14,187 nt of DNA from Thermodesulfobacteriota bacterium (GCA_025454185.1 JALOOY010000005.1:1-14187), one strand, 5' to 3'. Positions 1 through 7,127 are shown, counted from the first letter of the stretch. Numbers and translations: made by a program. The notes: generated by a model not told the origin, from the sequence alone.

Positions 1-3000
1 CCAAATCTCAAAGGTGGAGGCGTCGAAGGTCAAGGGCGCGAGCTGGAGAACCCTCTCCTGCGGTCCCAAACGGGCATAATCCTGCCCGAACAGCAGGCGG
101 ACGACACCGCGATGCCGCACTTCCACCCCTTTGGGATGTCCGGTCGACCCCGAGGTGAAGAGAACACAGGCCAAGGAGGAGCCTCCTCCAGCCACCGGCA
201 TGGGGGCCTCGACCGCGTCCGGACCGGATTCAGCGTCCTGGATCTCCTCCAGCAACACCAGGGGTCGGCCGATTACGGGCAGCCGCCCGGCCAGGTCTTT
301 GCGGGTTACGATGGCCGCGGCGCCTGCTTCCGCGATCAAGGCCGACAACCGTCCCGGCGGGTCGAGCGGATTCAGCGGCAGGTAGGCCGCCCCGGCCTTG
401 AGGATACCGAGCATGGCGGTTACTGCCGGCGCACCGCGTTCGAGTAGGATGCCTACAACGCCTTCACCGGTTAGGCCGTGTTCCTGTAAGCGCCGTGCCA
501 GCCGATCCGCCCGCTGGTCGAGCTCCCGGTAAGAGAGGCGTTCCGGGCCGTCGATTACGGCTACATGCCGGGGACGTGCGATCGCCTGCCGTGCAAAGAG
601 TTCCTGGATCGAGGCCTCCCGCGGGTAATCCCGCGCCGGTCCAAGGGCCATTTCCCGGAGCCAACGCTCTTCCTCCTCGGTGGTCCAGCGGATCTCGTCC
701 AGCGATCGGTCCGGGTGGGCCAACATCTGGCGGAGTACATGGAGATACCGATCAACCAGGTGTTGCACCGTCGCGCGCTCAAACAAGTCGGTGCTGTACT
801 CCCAGATTACGGTGACCCTTTCGCCGGCCGCGGAATCAGTGCCGGTCTCCTTCCTCCTCTGGTCCCGCTGGGAAATGAGAATCACATTCATATCGAACTT
901 GGCCGAGGAGGAGGAAAGGCCTAGTTCGGTGGTGACCTGTAGATCCGGCAGATGCTCCTCCGGTTCGGGGCCGTCATAGGAGGTAAAAAAAACCTGACCA
1001 AGGGGGTGAATAGCGGATTGCTGCGGCCACTGGAGGGTGCGGACCACGACGTCAAATGGGACATCCTGATTCTCCAGGGCAGCCAGGACAACGGCCTTGA
1101 CCTGTCCCAGCAACTGGCGCACGGTCCCGCGTTCCCGCAGGTCAAAACGAAGGACCACATTGTTGATGACCATGCCGACGATCTGTTCGGACTCCGGGGT
1201 CCGGCGGTTGGCCACCCCTGTCCCGATGCAGATATCGGTCTGGCCGGTCATGTGCCAGAGTAAGGCCACAAAGGGGGCCAGCATTACCATATAAAAGGTG
1301 ACGCCCTCAGCAAGGGCCCGTTCCCGGACCAGCAGGATCAGGTCTTCGGCCAGCCGGAAACGTAAGGCCTCCCCCTGATAGGAGGTTTCCGAGGGACGGG
1401 GGTGGTCGGAAGGCAGGGCCAGGAGGGCCGGGGCATTGCGGAGCGCTTCCCGCCAGAATTTTAACTGGTCTTCGAAAAGGCCCGTTTCAACCCAATGGCG
1501 CTGGGCCGCGGCAAAGTCGGCAATCTGCACGGGCAGATCGGGCAGGCGGGCCGGACGGTTTTCGTGAGCGGCCTGGTACAGCTCCAGAAAATCCCGGAGC
1601 AAGACGAAAAACGACCAGCCATCATGGAGCAGATGATGCTCCCGATGAAGCAGGAGGTGATCCTCCTCCGAGAGTTGAAAGAGTGTCCACTCGATCAGAG
1701 GCAATCGTTCCAGATCGAAGGCCCGCTGCGCGGCGGCGGCTCGAAACCGCTCCACTTCCTGCTCGGCGCCGGGGAGGTCCCAACCTGCCAGGGAGACCTC
1801 CTCGAGTTGCAGCGGGCCTTGCGGGTGAAGGCGTTGTACCGGCTGTTGGGCAACCTGGGGAAAAGTGGTGCGCAGTACCTCATGGCGAGCCACCAGCCCG
1901 GTCAAAGCCTTTCGCAGCGCTGCCACGTTCAGGGTCCCCCGGAAACGCAGGCTGGCGCTGAGGGTATAAGCCACCGAGGAAGGGGAGAGCTTCTGAATCA
2001 GCCACACCCGTTCCTGGGCGTGGGTGAGCGGCATGTGCTCGGACTTCGGCGCAAGCGGAATCGTTAACCGCGCCGGCGAATGCGGCAAGGCTTTCCCCCG
2101 GCGGATTTCTTCCGCCAGGCTACTGACCGTGGGGCGGGTAAAAATATCTTTTAAGGAGATCGAAACGGCAAATTCCCTGGCAATCAGGGAACTCAGCTTC
2201 GTTGCCAGAAGGGAAGTACCCCCCAGGGCGAAAAAGTCGTCCTGAATACCGACGGCTTCGATCCCGGTGACCTGGGAATAAATATTCACCAAGCGGCGTT
2301 CGAGGTCTGTGCGCGGGGGCACATAAGGGGCGGCCAGTTCGGTGCGTCTGCGGGTGGGTTCGGGCAAGGCCCGGCGATCCACCTTGCCGTGGATGGTGAG
2401 AGGGATTTGATCGATCCAAAAAAAACGATGGCAGGCCATGTAGGATGGCAACCGCTGGAGCAGGAAGGTATGCAGGTCTGCGAACCGGGGAGCGCCCGCG
2501 GCCGCCGGGACGACATAGGCAACCAGTTGCAGTCCATCCGCACCCGCACGGGCATCCACCACGGCGTCGACCACGCCCGGAACCTGACGCAAGGTGGCCT
2601 CGATTTCACCGAGCTCAATCCGGTAGCCGCGAATCTTGACTTGGGCATCCAAGCGCCCCAGATACTCCAGGTCTCCGTCGGCGCTCCTGCGGGCCAGATC
2701 GCCGGAGCGGTAGGCCCGACGGGAGGCTGAAAGGGGGTCGGCCACGAAACGTTCGGCGGTCAATTCGGGCCGGTTGTGGTAGCCTCTGGCCACCCCTTCT
2801 CCGGCAATCCATATTTCCCCGGGTTCCCCCTGGTCCACGAGTCGGCCCCCGGCAGCCACCAGGTGGATATCGAGATCCGGCAGGGGCCGGCCGATGAAGC
2901 TGGTCGGCTGTTCACCGTCTTTCTGCGACAAGGCCCGGAAGGTGGCATACACCGTGGCTTCCGTTGGACCGTACATGTTGACCAGACGGGGTCTCCGATC

Positions 3001-3930
3001 GCCATAGCGGTCAAACCACGGCCGCAGGCGCTGAGCATCCAGGGCCTCCCCGGCAAAGATCACATAGCGAAGGTCGCCGAGGCGCTGCGGGCCCGCCGCC
3101 TCTTCCACCCGGAGCAGGTTGTAAAACGCCGACGGCGTCTGACAGAGCACCGTGACCCGCTCTCGACGGAGCAGGGAATGGAGATCCGGGGACGAACGCG
3201 CCACATCCCAAGGAATGATAGTCAAACAGCCGCCGTGGGCCAAGGCCCCCCAAAACTCCCAAACCGAAACGTCGAACCCGTAAGAGTGGAACTGCCCCCA
3301 TACGTCTTCCGGCCCGAAGTCAAAATAGGCTTCCGTTGTCTTGAACAGGCGATTCATGTTGTGACGGGTGACGACCACCCCCTTGGGGCGCCCGGTGGAC
3401 CCGGAGGTGTAGATCATGTAGGCCGCATTGCCCGGACCGGCCAACCTGGCTGGAGTGTTAGAAAGAGCGGCTGGATAGGGCGGGTCACCGCCGTCCACGA
3501 CAATCACCGAAACGCCTGATCCGACTGGCGGTCTCGGACCGGAGGCGCCAACCATCAGAACCCTTGCCCCGCTGTCGTCGATCATCATACGGACCCGTTC
3601 CTCCGGGTAGTCCGGATCGATAGGCACATAGGCGCCTCCGGCCTTGAGGACGGCCAATATGGCCAGGATTTGCTGGAAGGACCGAGGCAGAAAGAGCGCC
3701 ACAAAGGATTCGGCTGTGACACCAAGGGCTTGAAGCTGGAGGGCCATACGGTCGCTCACGGTATCGAGTTGGGCATAACTCCAGATGTGCCCGTCCAATT
3801 TTACCGCGGGGGCCTGAGGATGACGGGCCGTATGTTCGCAGAAGCGTTCGACCACATCACGGGCTTCCTGTCCCCGGCAATCGGAAAGTATTCGTTCTTG
3901 AGGGAGGTTTGTCTGATTTTTTATATTCAT
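1..3930 (-). CDS. Non-ribosomal peptide synthetase, A-PCP-C-A, initiating module (C-terminus beyond window)
   Basis: The frame is open for 1310 codons from ATG 3930 to the left edge with no stop. Domains by residue: adenylation domain 1 about 20-525, with A3 YTSGSTGRPKG (174-184), A5 NMYGPTEAT (318-326), A7 YRSGDL (407-412) and A10 GKVDRR with Lys516; peptidyl carrier about 535-605, motif LGGTSLL with phosphopantetheine site Ser573; condensation about 630-1070, with an intact HHLLHDG motif (765-771) and C5-like IGTGVANRR; adenylation domain 2 from about 1105, with FTSGSTGHPKG (1258-1268), running off the window at FDAS (Asp1303). Beginning with A and lacking an N-terminal C domain is typical of a loading module, so this protein probably starts a peptide chain. 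Hand alignment to GrsA suggests pocket residues D-V-W-C-I-A-M-V-Y-K for A1. Asp235 and Lys517 equivalents mean an alpha-amino acid; the substrate is not assigned. There is no clear Shine-Dalgarno before ATG 3930, and GTG 3966 is an in-frame alternative. No accessory gene (MbtH, PPTase, thioesterase) is visible. Confidence 0.93.
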   Translation of the reverse strand, partial: MNIKNQTNLPQERILSDCRGQEARDVVERFCEHTARHPQAPAVKLDGHIWSYAQLDTVSDRMALQLQALGVTAESFVALFLPRSFQQILAILAVLKAGGAYVPIDPDYPEERVRMMIDDSGARVLMVGASGPRPPVGSGVSVIVVDGGDPPYPAALSNTPARLAGPGNAAYMIYTSGSTGRPKGVVVTRHNMNRLFKTTEAYFDFGPEDVWGQFHSYGFDVSVWEFWGALAHGGCLTIIPWDVARSSPDLHSLLRRERVTVLCQTPSAFYNLLRVEEAAGPQRLGDLRYVIFAGEALDAQRLRPWFDRYGDRRPRLVNMYGPTEATVYATFRALSQKDGEQPTSFIGRPLPDLDIHLVAAGGRLVDQGEPGEIWIAGEGVARGYHNRPELTAERFVADPLSASRRAYRSGDLARRSADGDLEYLGRLDAQVKIRGYRIELGEIEATLRQVPGVVDAVVDARAGADGLQLVAYVVPAAAGAPRFADLHTFLLQRLPSYMACHRFFWIDQIPLTIHGKVDRRALPEPTRRRTELAAPYVPPRTDLERRLVNIYSQVTGIEAVGIQDDFFALGGTSLLATKLSSLIAREFAVSISLKDIFTRPTVSSLAEEIRRGKALPHSPARLTIPLAPKSEHMPLTHAQERVWLIQKLSPSSVAYTLSASLRFRGTLNVAALRKALTGLVARHEVLRTTFPQVAQQPVQRLHPQGPLQLEEVSLAGWDLPGAEQEVERFRAAAAQRAFDLERLPLIEWTLFQLSEEDHLLLHREHHLLHDGWSFFVLLRDFLELYQAAHENRPARLPDLPVQIADFAAAQRHWVETGLFEDQLKFWREALRNAPALLALPSDHPRPSETSYQGEALRFRLAEDLILLVRERALAEGVTFYMVMLAPFVALLWHMTGQTDICIGTGVANRRTPESEQIVGMVINNVVLRFDLRERGTVRQLLGQVKAVVLAALENQDVPFDVVVRTLQWPQQSAIHPLGQVFFTSYDGPEPEEHLPDLQVTTELGLSSSSAKFDMNVILISQRDQRRKETGTDSAAGERVTVIWEYSTDLFERATVQHLVDRYLHVLRQMLAHPDRSLDEIRWTTEEEERWLREMALGPARDYPREASIQELFARQAIARPRHVAVIDGPERLSYRELDQRADRLARRLQEHGLTGEGVVGILLERGAPAVTAMLGILKAGAAYLPLNPLDPPGRLSALIAEAGAAAIVTRKDLAGRLPVIGRPLVLLEEIQDAESGPDAVEAPMPVAGGGSSLACVLFTSGSTGHPKGVEVRHRGVVRLLFGQDYARLGPQERVLQLAPLTFDASTFEIW

Positions 3931-3962
3931 TTTGGGAAACGGCCGGCAGTTTTTTGAAATTA

Positions 3963-4052
3963 TCACGATCCGACGCCCGGTTCCAGAAATTTCTTCTTGG
4001 CCGTATCTTCGTTGGTGAGATCGTGGAGGTTCGAACGGATCAACCCGATCAT
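3963..4052 (-). CDS. Doubtful small ORF upstream of the NRPS
   Basis: A 29-codon frame from ATG 4052 ends in TGA 33 bp before the NRPS start; the frame is open further upstream to TTG 4202 (79 codons). The last 30 codons have a coding-like look (about 70% G or C at third positions; sequence rich in charged residues, ending near KKKFLEPG). The upstream part looks random and contains a terminator-like hairpin (4094-4117), so the longer version is unlikely. I recognise no family. It could be a short leader peptide gene, the remnant tail of a lost gene, or chance. Confidence 0.2.
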   Translation of the reverse strand: MIGLIRSNLHDLTNEDTAKKKFLEPGVGS

Positions 4053-4093
4053 CTCTTCGATTTCCGGTGGACAGAAAAGGGAAAGGGCCAGAA

Positions 4094-4117
4094 CAAGGCG
4101 GGGAGGGACCCGCCTTG
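4094..4117 (-). terminator. Terminator-like hairpin downstream of tRNA-Lys
   Basis: A perfect 9-bp inverted repeat CAAGGCGGG / CCCGCCTTG encloses a 6-nt loop. On the minus strand the stem is followed by a pyrimidine-rich stretch (TTCTGGCCCTTTCCCTTTT) rather than a clean U run. It lies about 110 bp past the tRNA 3' end and 160 bp before the NRPS ATG, so it may end tRNA transcription and insulate the NRPS. Confidence 0.4.
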
Positions 4118-4228
4118 GCCGATCTCCAAAGCTTTCCCTGCGGCTAAAAGGTGGGACTGAGGCGGGCAGAACGGAACTCTTATAATAAAAAGGGATCAGC
4201 AATATCTTGCCAACCCCTTGATTTTCCT

Positions 4229-4304
4229 TGGTGGGCCGTCGGGGGCTCGAACCCCAAACCTACTGATTAAGAGTCAGTTGCTCTACCAGTTGAGCTAACG
4301 GCCC
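4229..4304 (-). tRNA. tRNA-Lys (anticodon CTT), CCA encoded
   Basis: Read on the minus strand this is a full cloverleaf. The acceptor stem GGGCCGT pairs with ACGGCCC. The D arm is GCTC/GAGC. The anticodon stem ACTGA/TCAGT carries loop CTCTTAA, giving anticodon CTT (lysine, AAG codons). The variable loop is 5 nt. The T stem TGGGG/CCCCG encloses TTCGAGC. The discriminator A (4232) is followed by a genomically encoded CCA (4229-4231). The length is 76 nt including CCA. The 3' end faces the NRPS gene. Confidence 0.97.
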
Positions 4305-4316
4305 GTAAAGCCATTT

Positions 4317-4345
4317 TGTATAACACAAGACGGCGAGGATGACAA
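4317..4345 (-). promoter_or_regulatory. Sigma70-type promoter for tRNA-Lys
   Basis: On the minus strand TTGTCA (4345-4340) is followed by exactly 17 bp and TATACA (4322-4317). The predicted start falls near 4310, about 6 nt before the tRNA 5' end. Both boxes are one mismatch or so from consensus and the spacing is ideal. Confidence 0.75.
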
Positions 4346-4376
4346 GGAAAAATGTGGAGGGAGGACTGAGGGCAGA

Positions 4377-4397
4377 GGACGGAGGACGGAGGACGGA
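4377..4397 (+). repeat. Three tandem copies of a 7-mer (GGACGGA)
   Basis: Three perfect head-to-tail GGACGGA units lie inside a purine-rich stretch upstream of the tRNA promoter. This is a short simple repeat with no evident function. Confidence 0.7.
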
Positions 4398-4407
4398 ACC
4401 TGGGGCA

Positions 4408-4559
4408 GAGGGAAGATGGAAGAAAAGACCGTTAGGCGTGAGGAAGCCGTCATCCCGGCAGGTATTAAGCCGGGATCCAGGGGGCACGGATCACGCAGGC
4501 CGATGCGCTGTTTGGCTGGATTAAGCCCATTTTAGGGAGAGGGAAGATGGAAGAAAAGA
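4408..4559 (+). repeat. Direct repeat pair, 21 bp (GAGGGAAGATGGAAGAAA...)
   Basis: Identical 21-bp purine-rich sequences occur at 4408-4428 and 4539-4559. Between them sits the CCCGGC hairpin repeat (4449-4480). A related pyrimidine-strand version (TTCCCTCTTCC) flanks yggS further right, so this is an interspersed repeat family. Confidence 0.65.
4449..4480 (+). repeat. Hairpin repeat of the CGTCAT...ATCCAG family
   Basis: ATCCCGGC (4452-4459) and GCCGGGAT (4469-4476) form an 8-bp stem around a 9-nt loop, framed by CGTC on the left and CCAG on the right. The same frame (CTGGAT-stem-ATGACG, opposite orientation, different stem) recurs at 9254-9281. This is a known style of bacterial intergenic REP-like repeat. 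Confidence 0.65.
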
Positions 4560-4589
4560 AAATGACGGAAAGCAACTACACCCTGTACC

Positions 4590-4859
4590 CTACCCCCGAT
4601 CCCCTGTCCTTCGGGTTTGTTCCAGGCAGTCGAAAATGCGTTCCATCCGGGTCTTGGGCAGGCCGCCGAAGGCCAGTTCCAGTTCTTCCCGGATGAAATT
4701 TTCCGCCAAAAAGGCGTCCACCGGGATCCGCTTCTGCCAGCAGTTGATCAGGTTGCGGCAGGGGAGGTGGCGTCCCTGGGTCTGCCGACAGTAGCTGAAA
4801 GGCAGCAGGGTGCCCATGTGGGGGCAGTACATCTCCAGCCCGTCGAATTTTTCATCCAT
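4590..4859 (-). CDS. Small four-cysteine protein of unknown function
   Basis: This is an 89-residue protein. Cysteines 12, 24, 34 and 40 occur in the pattern YCPHMG - PFSYCR - LPCRN - NCW, followed by a hydrophobic/acidic helical tail (VDAFLAENFIREELELAF) and a fifth Cys at 78. Spacing and context look like a conserved small metal- or cluster-binding fold, and proteins with this LPCR..I..CW signature are, as I recall, common hypothetical proteins in deltaproteobacteria. It follows trpB2 on the same strand by 62 bp. ATG 4859 is preferred over an in-frame start at 4919, because the longer version would encode the GC hairpin between the genes and the protein-like sequence starts at MDEKFDG. A weak AAGGA lies 10 nt before ATG 4859. 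The stop is TAG. Function unknown; co-transcription with trpB2 is inferred. Confidence 0.75.
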   Translation of the reverse strand: MDEKFDGLEMYCPHMGTLLPFSYCRQTQGRHLPCRNLINCWQKRIPVDAFLAENFIREELELAFGGLPKTRMERIFDCLEQTRRTGDRG

Positions 4860-4876
4860 GGATGACCGGTCCTTGT

Positions 4877-4910
4877 CGGCGGCGCCCCCGGTATATCGAG
4901 GGCGCCGCCG
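4877..4910 (-). other. GC-rich hairpin between trpB2 and the small Cys protein gene
   Basis: Perfect 11-bp arms CGGCGGCGCCC and GGGCGCCGCCG enclose a 12-nt loop, starting 12 bp after the trpB2 stop. On the minus strand the stem is followed by GACAAGG, not a U run, so it is not a classical Rho-independent terminator. It may protect the trpB2 mRNA 3' end or modulate expression of the downstream gene. Confidence 0.55.
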
Positions 4911-4921
4911 GATTTTCACGG

Positions 4922-6292
4922 TTATTTACAAACGGGTTTGGGGAAGTTTTCCAGGGCTACCAGGGCCGCCTGGATTTCCTCGTCGGGCAGTTCATAGTCC
5001 GAGAGTTTTCCCTCGAAATAGGCGTTATAGGCCATGAGGTCCACCAGACCGTGGCCGCTCCAATTGACCAGGATGGTCTTTTCCTTGCCTTCTTCCTTGG
5101 CTTTCTTGGCCTCCCGAATCACCATGGCCAGGGCGTGGTCGGTTTCCGGGGCCGGGATATAGCCTTCCGTCCGGGCCCAGGTCACCCCGGCGGCGAAGGT
5201 CTCCAGTTGCGGAACGGCCACCGGCGTGATCAACTTGTCCATGATCAGTTGGGAAACGATGGGGGCCATGCCGTGATAGCGGAGACCGCCGGCGTGAATG
5301 GGTTGCGGCACGAAGGCGTGGCCCAGGGTGTGCATGGCCAGCAGGGGGGTCATCTGCACGGTGTCGCCGAAGTCGTAGAGGAAGGGTCCCTTGGTCATGG
5401 TCGGGCAGGAGGTGGGTTCCACGGCATAGACCTCGACCTGCTTCCCGTTGATTTTATCATAAATGAAAGGCAAGGCCAGGCCGGCAAAATTACTGCCCCC
5501 GCCGCAGCAGCCGATAACGACATCGGGATATTCCCCGATCTTGTCCATCTGTTTCTTGGCCTCCAGGCCGATGATGGTCTGATGGAGCATGACGTGGTTG
5601 AGCACACTGCCCAGGGCGTATTTGGTATCCGGGGTCGTCACGGCGTCTTCCACGGCTTCGCTGATGGCAATGCCCAGGCTGCCCGGGGAATTGGGGTCCT
5701 GTTCCAGCATCTTGCGGCCGGCCGCGGTATCCGGACTGGGGCTGGGCACGCAGGTGGCCCCCCAGGTGTTCATCATCAGGCGCCGGTAGGGTTTCTGATC
5801 GAAGCTGATGCGGACCATGTAGACCTTGACTTCCAGGCCGAAGAGGGCCCCGGCAAAGCTCAGGGCGCTGCCCCACTGGCCGGCCCCGGTTTCGGTGGAG
5901 ATCCGCTTGGTGCCGAAGACCTTGTTATAATAGGCCTGGGGAATGGCGGTGTTGGGTTTGTGGCTCCCGGCTGGGCTGACGCCCTCGTTCTTGAAATAAA
6001 TCTTCGCCGGGGTCTGCAGGAACTGCTCCAGGGCATAGGCCCGCCCCAAAGGACTGGGCCGCCAGAAGAGTAATTTTTCCAGGATCGGTTCCGGGATGTC
6101 GATCCAGCGCTGGGGGCTCACTTCCTGCTCGATGAGGTTCATGGGGAATATGGGAGCCAGATCGTCCGGGCCCACCGGTTGGCCGGTGCCGGGGTGTAAG
6201 GGGGGCTGCATTCCATTGGGCATGTCGGGCAGCACGTTGTACCACTGCCGGGGCATTTCGTCTTCGGTCAGAGTGACTTTTTTTTGTAACAT
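4922..6292 (-). CDS. trpB: Tryptophan synthase beta chain, TrpB2 type (PLP-dependent)
   Basis: This 456-residue protein is longer than classical TrpB (about 400), as expected for the TrpB2 family, which has an N-terminal extension. The enzyme joins indole and L-serine into L-tryptophan using pyridoxal phosphate. Visible motifs are GSHKPNTA with PLP-binding Lys112, ETGAGQWGSALS with Glu134 as the likely catalytic acid, and the phosphate-binding GGGSN loop (264-268). No trpA or other trp gene lies nearby, which fits TrpB2 proteins often being unlinked from the trp operon; they can act on free indole. ATG 6292 is strongly supported by an AAAGGAGG ribosome binding site 5 nt upstream. A near-consensus promoter lies about 240 bp upstream, leaving a long leader. 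The small Cys protein gene follows. Confidence 0.95.
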   Translation of the reverse strand: MLQKKVTLTEDEMPRQWYNVLPDMPNGMQPPLHPGTGQPVGPDDLAPIFPMNLIEQEVSPQRWIDIPEPILEKLLFWRPSPLGRAYALEQFLQTPAKIYFKNEGVSPAGSHKPNTAIPQAYYNKVFGTKRISTETGAGQWGSALSFAGALFGLEVKVYMVRISFDQKPYRRLMMNTWGATCVPSPSPDTAAGRKMLEQDPNSPGSLGIAISEAVEDAVTTPDTKYALGSVLNHVMLHQTIIGLEAKKQMDKIGEYPDVVIGCCGGGSNFAGLALPFIYDKINGKQVEVYAVEPTSCPTMTKGPFLYDFGDTVQMTPLLAMHTLGHAFVPQPIHAGGLRYHGMAPIVSQLIMDKLITPVAVPQLETFAAGVTWARTEGYIPAPETDHALAMVIREAKKAKEEGKEKTILVNWSGHGLVDLMAYNAYFEGKLSDYELPDEEIQAALVALENFPKPVCK

Positions 6293-6293
6293 G

Positions 6294-6304
6294 ACTCCTC
6301 CTTT
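6294..6304 (-). promoter_or_regulatory. Strong ribosome binding site of trpB2
   Basis: On the minus strand AAAGGAGGAGTC directly precedes ATG 6292. This is the strongest Shine-Dalgarno sequence in the window and fixes the start. Confidence 0.85.
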
Positions 6305-6488
6305 AGGTTAATTCAAATATGGTCCATCCTCAGGCACGAAATCCGTTGTCACCTCCTTCTGTGAAAGTTTACATTTCCTTATAGACGTGGAAAAGTGTGC
6401 TGGATGACGGTTGAATCGAGGGCCATTAACGATCTGTGCGGTCTCCGCTGGAACAAGCTCTTGAAATTCCGTTTGCTGCGAAATGCCG

Positions 6489-6517
6489 TTGCGTAGGGGG
6501 ACAAAAAGCGCTATAAA
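6489..6517 (+). promoter_or_regulatory. Candidate promoter for the DciA-like gene
   Basis: TTGCGT (6489-6494), a 17-bp spacer and TATAAA (6512-6517) precede the plus-strand gene by about 50 bp. The -35 box is imperfect. It lies just downstream of the opposing trpB2 promoter, so the two transcripts would overlap at their 5' ends. Confidence 0.4.
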
Positions 6518-6530
6518 TTTCAACGGCTCA

Positions 6531-6559
6531 ACTATAAAATGGTTTGGTAGACCTGTCAA
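6531..6559 (-). promoter_or_regulatory. Near-consensus sigma70 promoter for trpB2
   Basis: On the minus strand TTGACA (6559-6554, perfect) is followed by 17 bp and TATAGT (6536-6531). The expected start is near 6524, reading toward trpB2. It overlaps the region upstream of the divergent DciA-like gene. Confidence 0.75.
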
Positions 6560-6569
6560 TATTTTTAAA

Positions 6570-7127
6570 ATGAAAAAAATAACTCCCTTAAGCGAAATTC
6601 TCCGGGACCTGGTCGAAGGAGCTGCCCTGGGCCCCGATCCGGCGGTCCTCCGCCTGCTGGAAGCCTGGCCCGGTCTGCTCCCCGAAGGGCTCCGTCCTTT
6701 TGTGGTGCTGGAAGGGGTGCGGGAGGACGTCCTGGTGGTGACCGTTTCCCACCCGGTGGCCGGCCAGCAGATGCAGTTTTTGCGGGAAGATCTGAGAAGG
6801 CGGGTCAATCAGGCCGTGGGCCGGCCGCTGATCCGGGAATTGCGGGTGAAAATGGGACCCCTGCCGCCGGACGAACCCGCCAGGAAAATGCCCGTCGAAA
6901 AACGGGTGGACCAACCTCGGACCCTGACCCGCAAAGAAAAAGGGTCCATCCAACGTCTGGCCGGAGAAATCAAGGATGCCGAACTCCGGGAAAGGGTCCG
7001 GGCCCTGATGGAGAAAAGCCTGGCCCTCAGCCCCCCAGAATCCGCCGGACCTCGGGAGAGTAAACCCCGGGCCGTTCGTAAACCGTCAACGCCGGGAGGA
7101 CCGTCAGTTCCTCCCCGCCGTTCTTGA
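6570..7127 (+). CDS. DciA family protein (DUF721), putative replicative helicase loader
   Basis: This 185-residue protein has a DUF721-like N-terminal domain (about residues 1-96), including ILRDLV, the buried core LVVTVSHPVAGQQMQFLREDL and the end of the fold at IRELRVKMG. DciA proteins interact with DnaA/DnaB and load the replicative helicase in bacteria lacking DnaC. The tail carries a second short conserved-looking helix (EIKDAELRERVRALMEKSL) and then a Pro/Ser/Arg-rich end. ATG 6570 is chosen because the family fold starts at KKITPLSEIL; an in-frame ATG at 6483 would add 29 unrelated residues over the promoter region. No good ribosome binding site is seen. It is the only plus-strand gene here, and its last 33 codons overlap the 3' end of the convergent methyltransferase gene. 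Confidence 0.8.
   Translation: MKKITPLSEILRDLVEGAALGPDPAVLRLLEAWPGLLPEGLRPFVVLEGVREDVLVVTVSHPVAGQQMQFLREDLRRRVNQAVGRPLIRELRVKMGPLPPDEPARKMPVEKRVDQPRTLTRKEKGSIQRLAGEIKDAELRERVRALMEKSLALSPPESAGPRESKPRAVRKPSTPGGPSVPPRRS

Larger units (their letters stand above)
3931..4228. other. Intergenic region between tRNA-Lys and the NRPS
   Basis: This 298-bp gap must contain the NRPS control region unless the gene is read from the tRNA promoter. It holds the terminator-like hairpin and the doubtful small ORF described separately. A GATAAT at about 3960-3966 on the minus strand could act as a -10 box for the NRPS, but no good -35 element stands 16-18 bp upstream. No direct copy of the tRNA 3' end is visible here. 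Confidence 0.5.
6293..6524 (-). other. Leader region (about 230 nt) of trpB2
   Basis: This runs from the predicted transcription start (about 6524) to trpB2. The minus-strand sequence is open in one frame (ending ...EVTTDFVPEDGPYLN and TAA just before the ribosome binding site), which could be chance or a remnant gene. A second AAGGAGG occurs about 60 nt upstream of the trpB2 start. Self-complementary segments at the 5' end (6485-6491 with 6521-6527; 6461-6468 with 6516-6523) share bases and could form alternative stems. No T-box motif, no run of Trp codons and no recognisable riboswitch core was found. Confidence 0.4.

Noticed and set aside
4377..4559. CRISPR array in the repeat-rich stretch
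   Set aside because: The repeats are short, simple purine tracts with irregular spacing. There are no regularly spaced unique spacers and no cas genes.
4877..4910. The GC hairpin after trpB2 as a Rho-independent terminator
   Set aside because: No U run follows the stem on the minus strand, and the next gene starts only 18 bp further on.
4862..6073. A 403-codon open frame on the plus strand, opposite trpB2
   Set aside because: Antisense shadow of trpB2. Its Gly/His/Asp-rich composition is the usual signature of reading the complement of a GC-rich gene.
6293..6524. T-box or tryptophan-peptide attenuator in the trpB2 leader
   Set aside because: Neither a T-box core sequence nor a short peptide frame with clustered Trp codons is present.
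6308..6808. A 166-codon minus-strand frame covering the trpB2 leader
   Set aside because: Its first half is antisense to the DciA-like gene, and a consensus promoter for trpB2 lies inside it. Only the last part could be a remnant, and no family was recognised.
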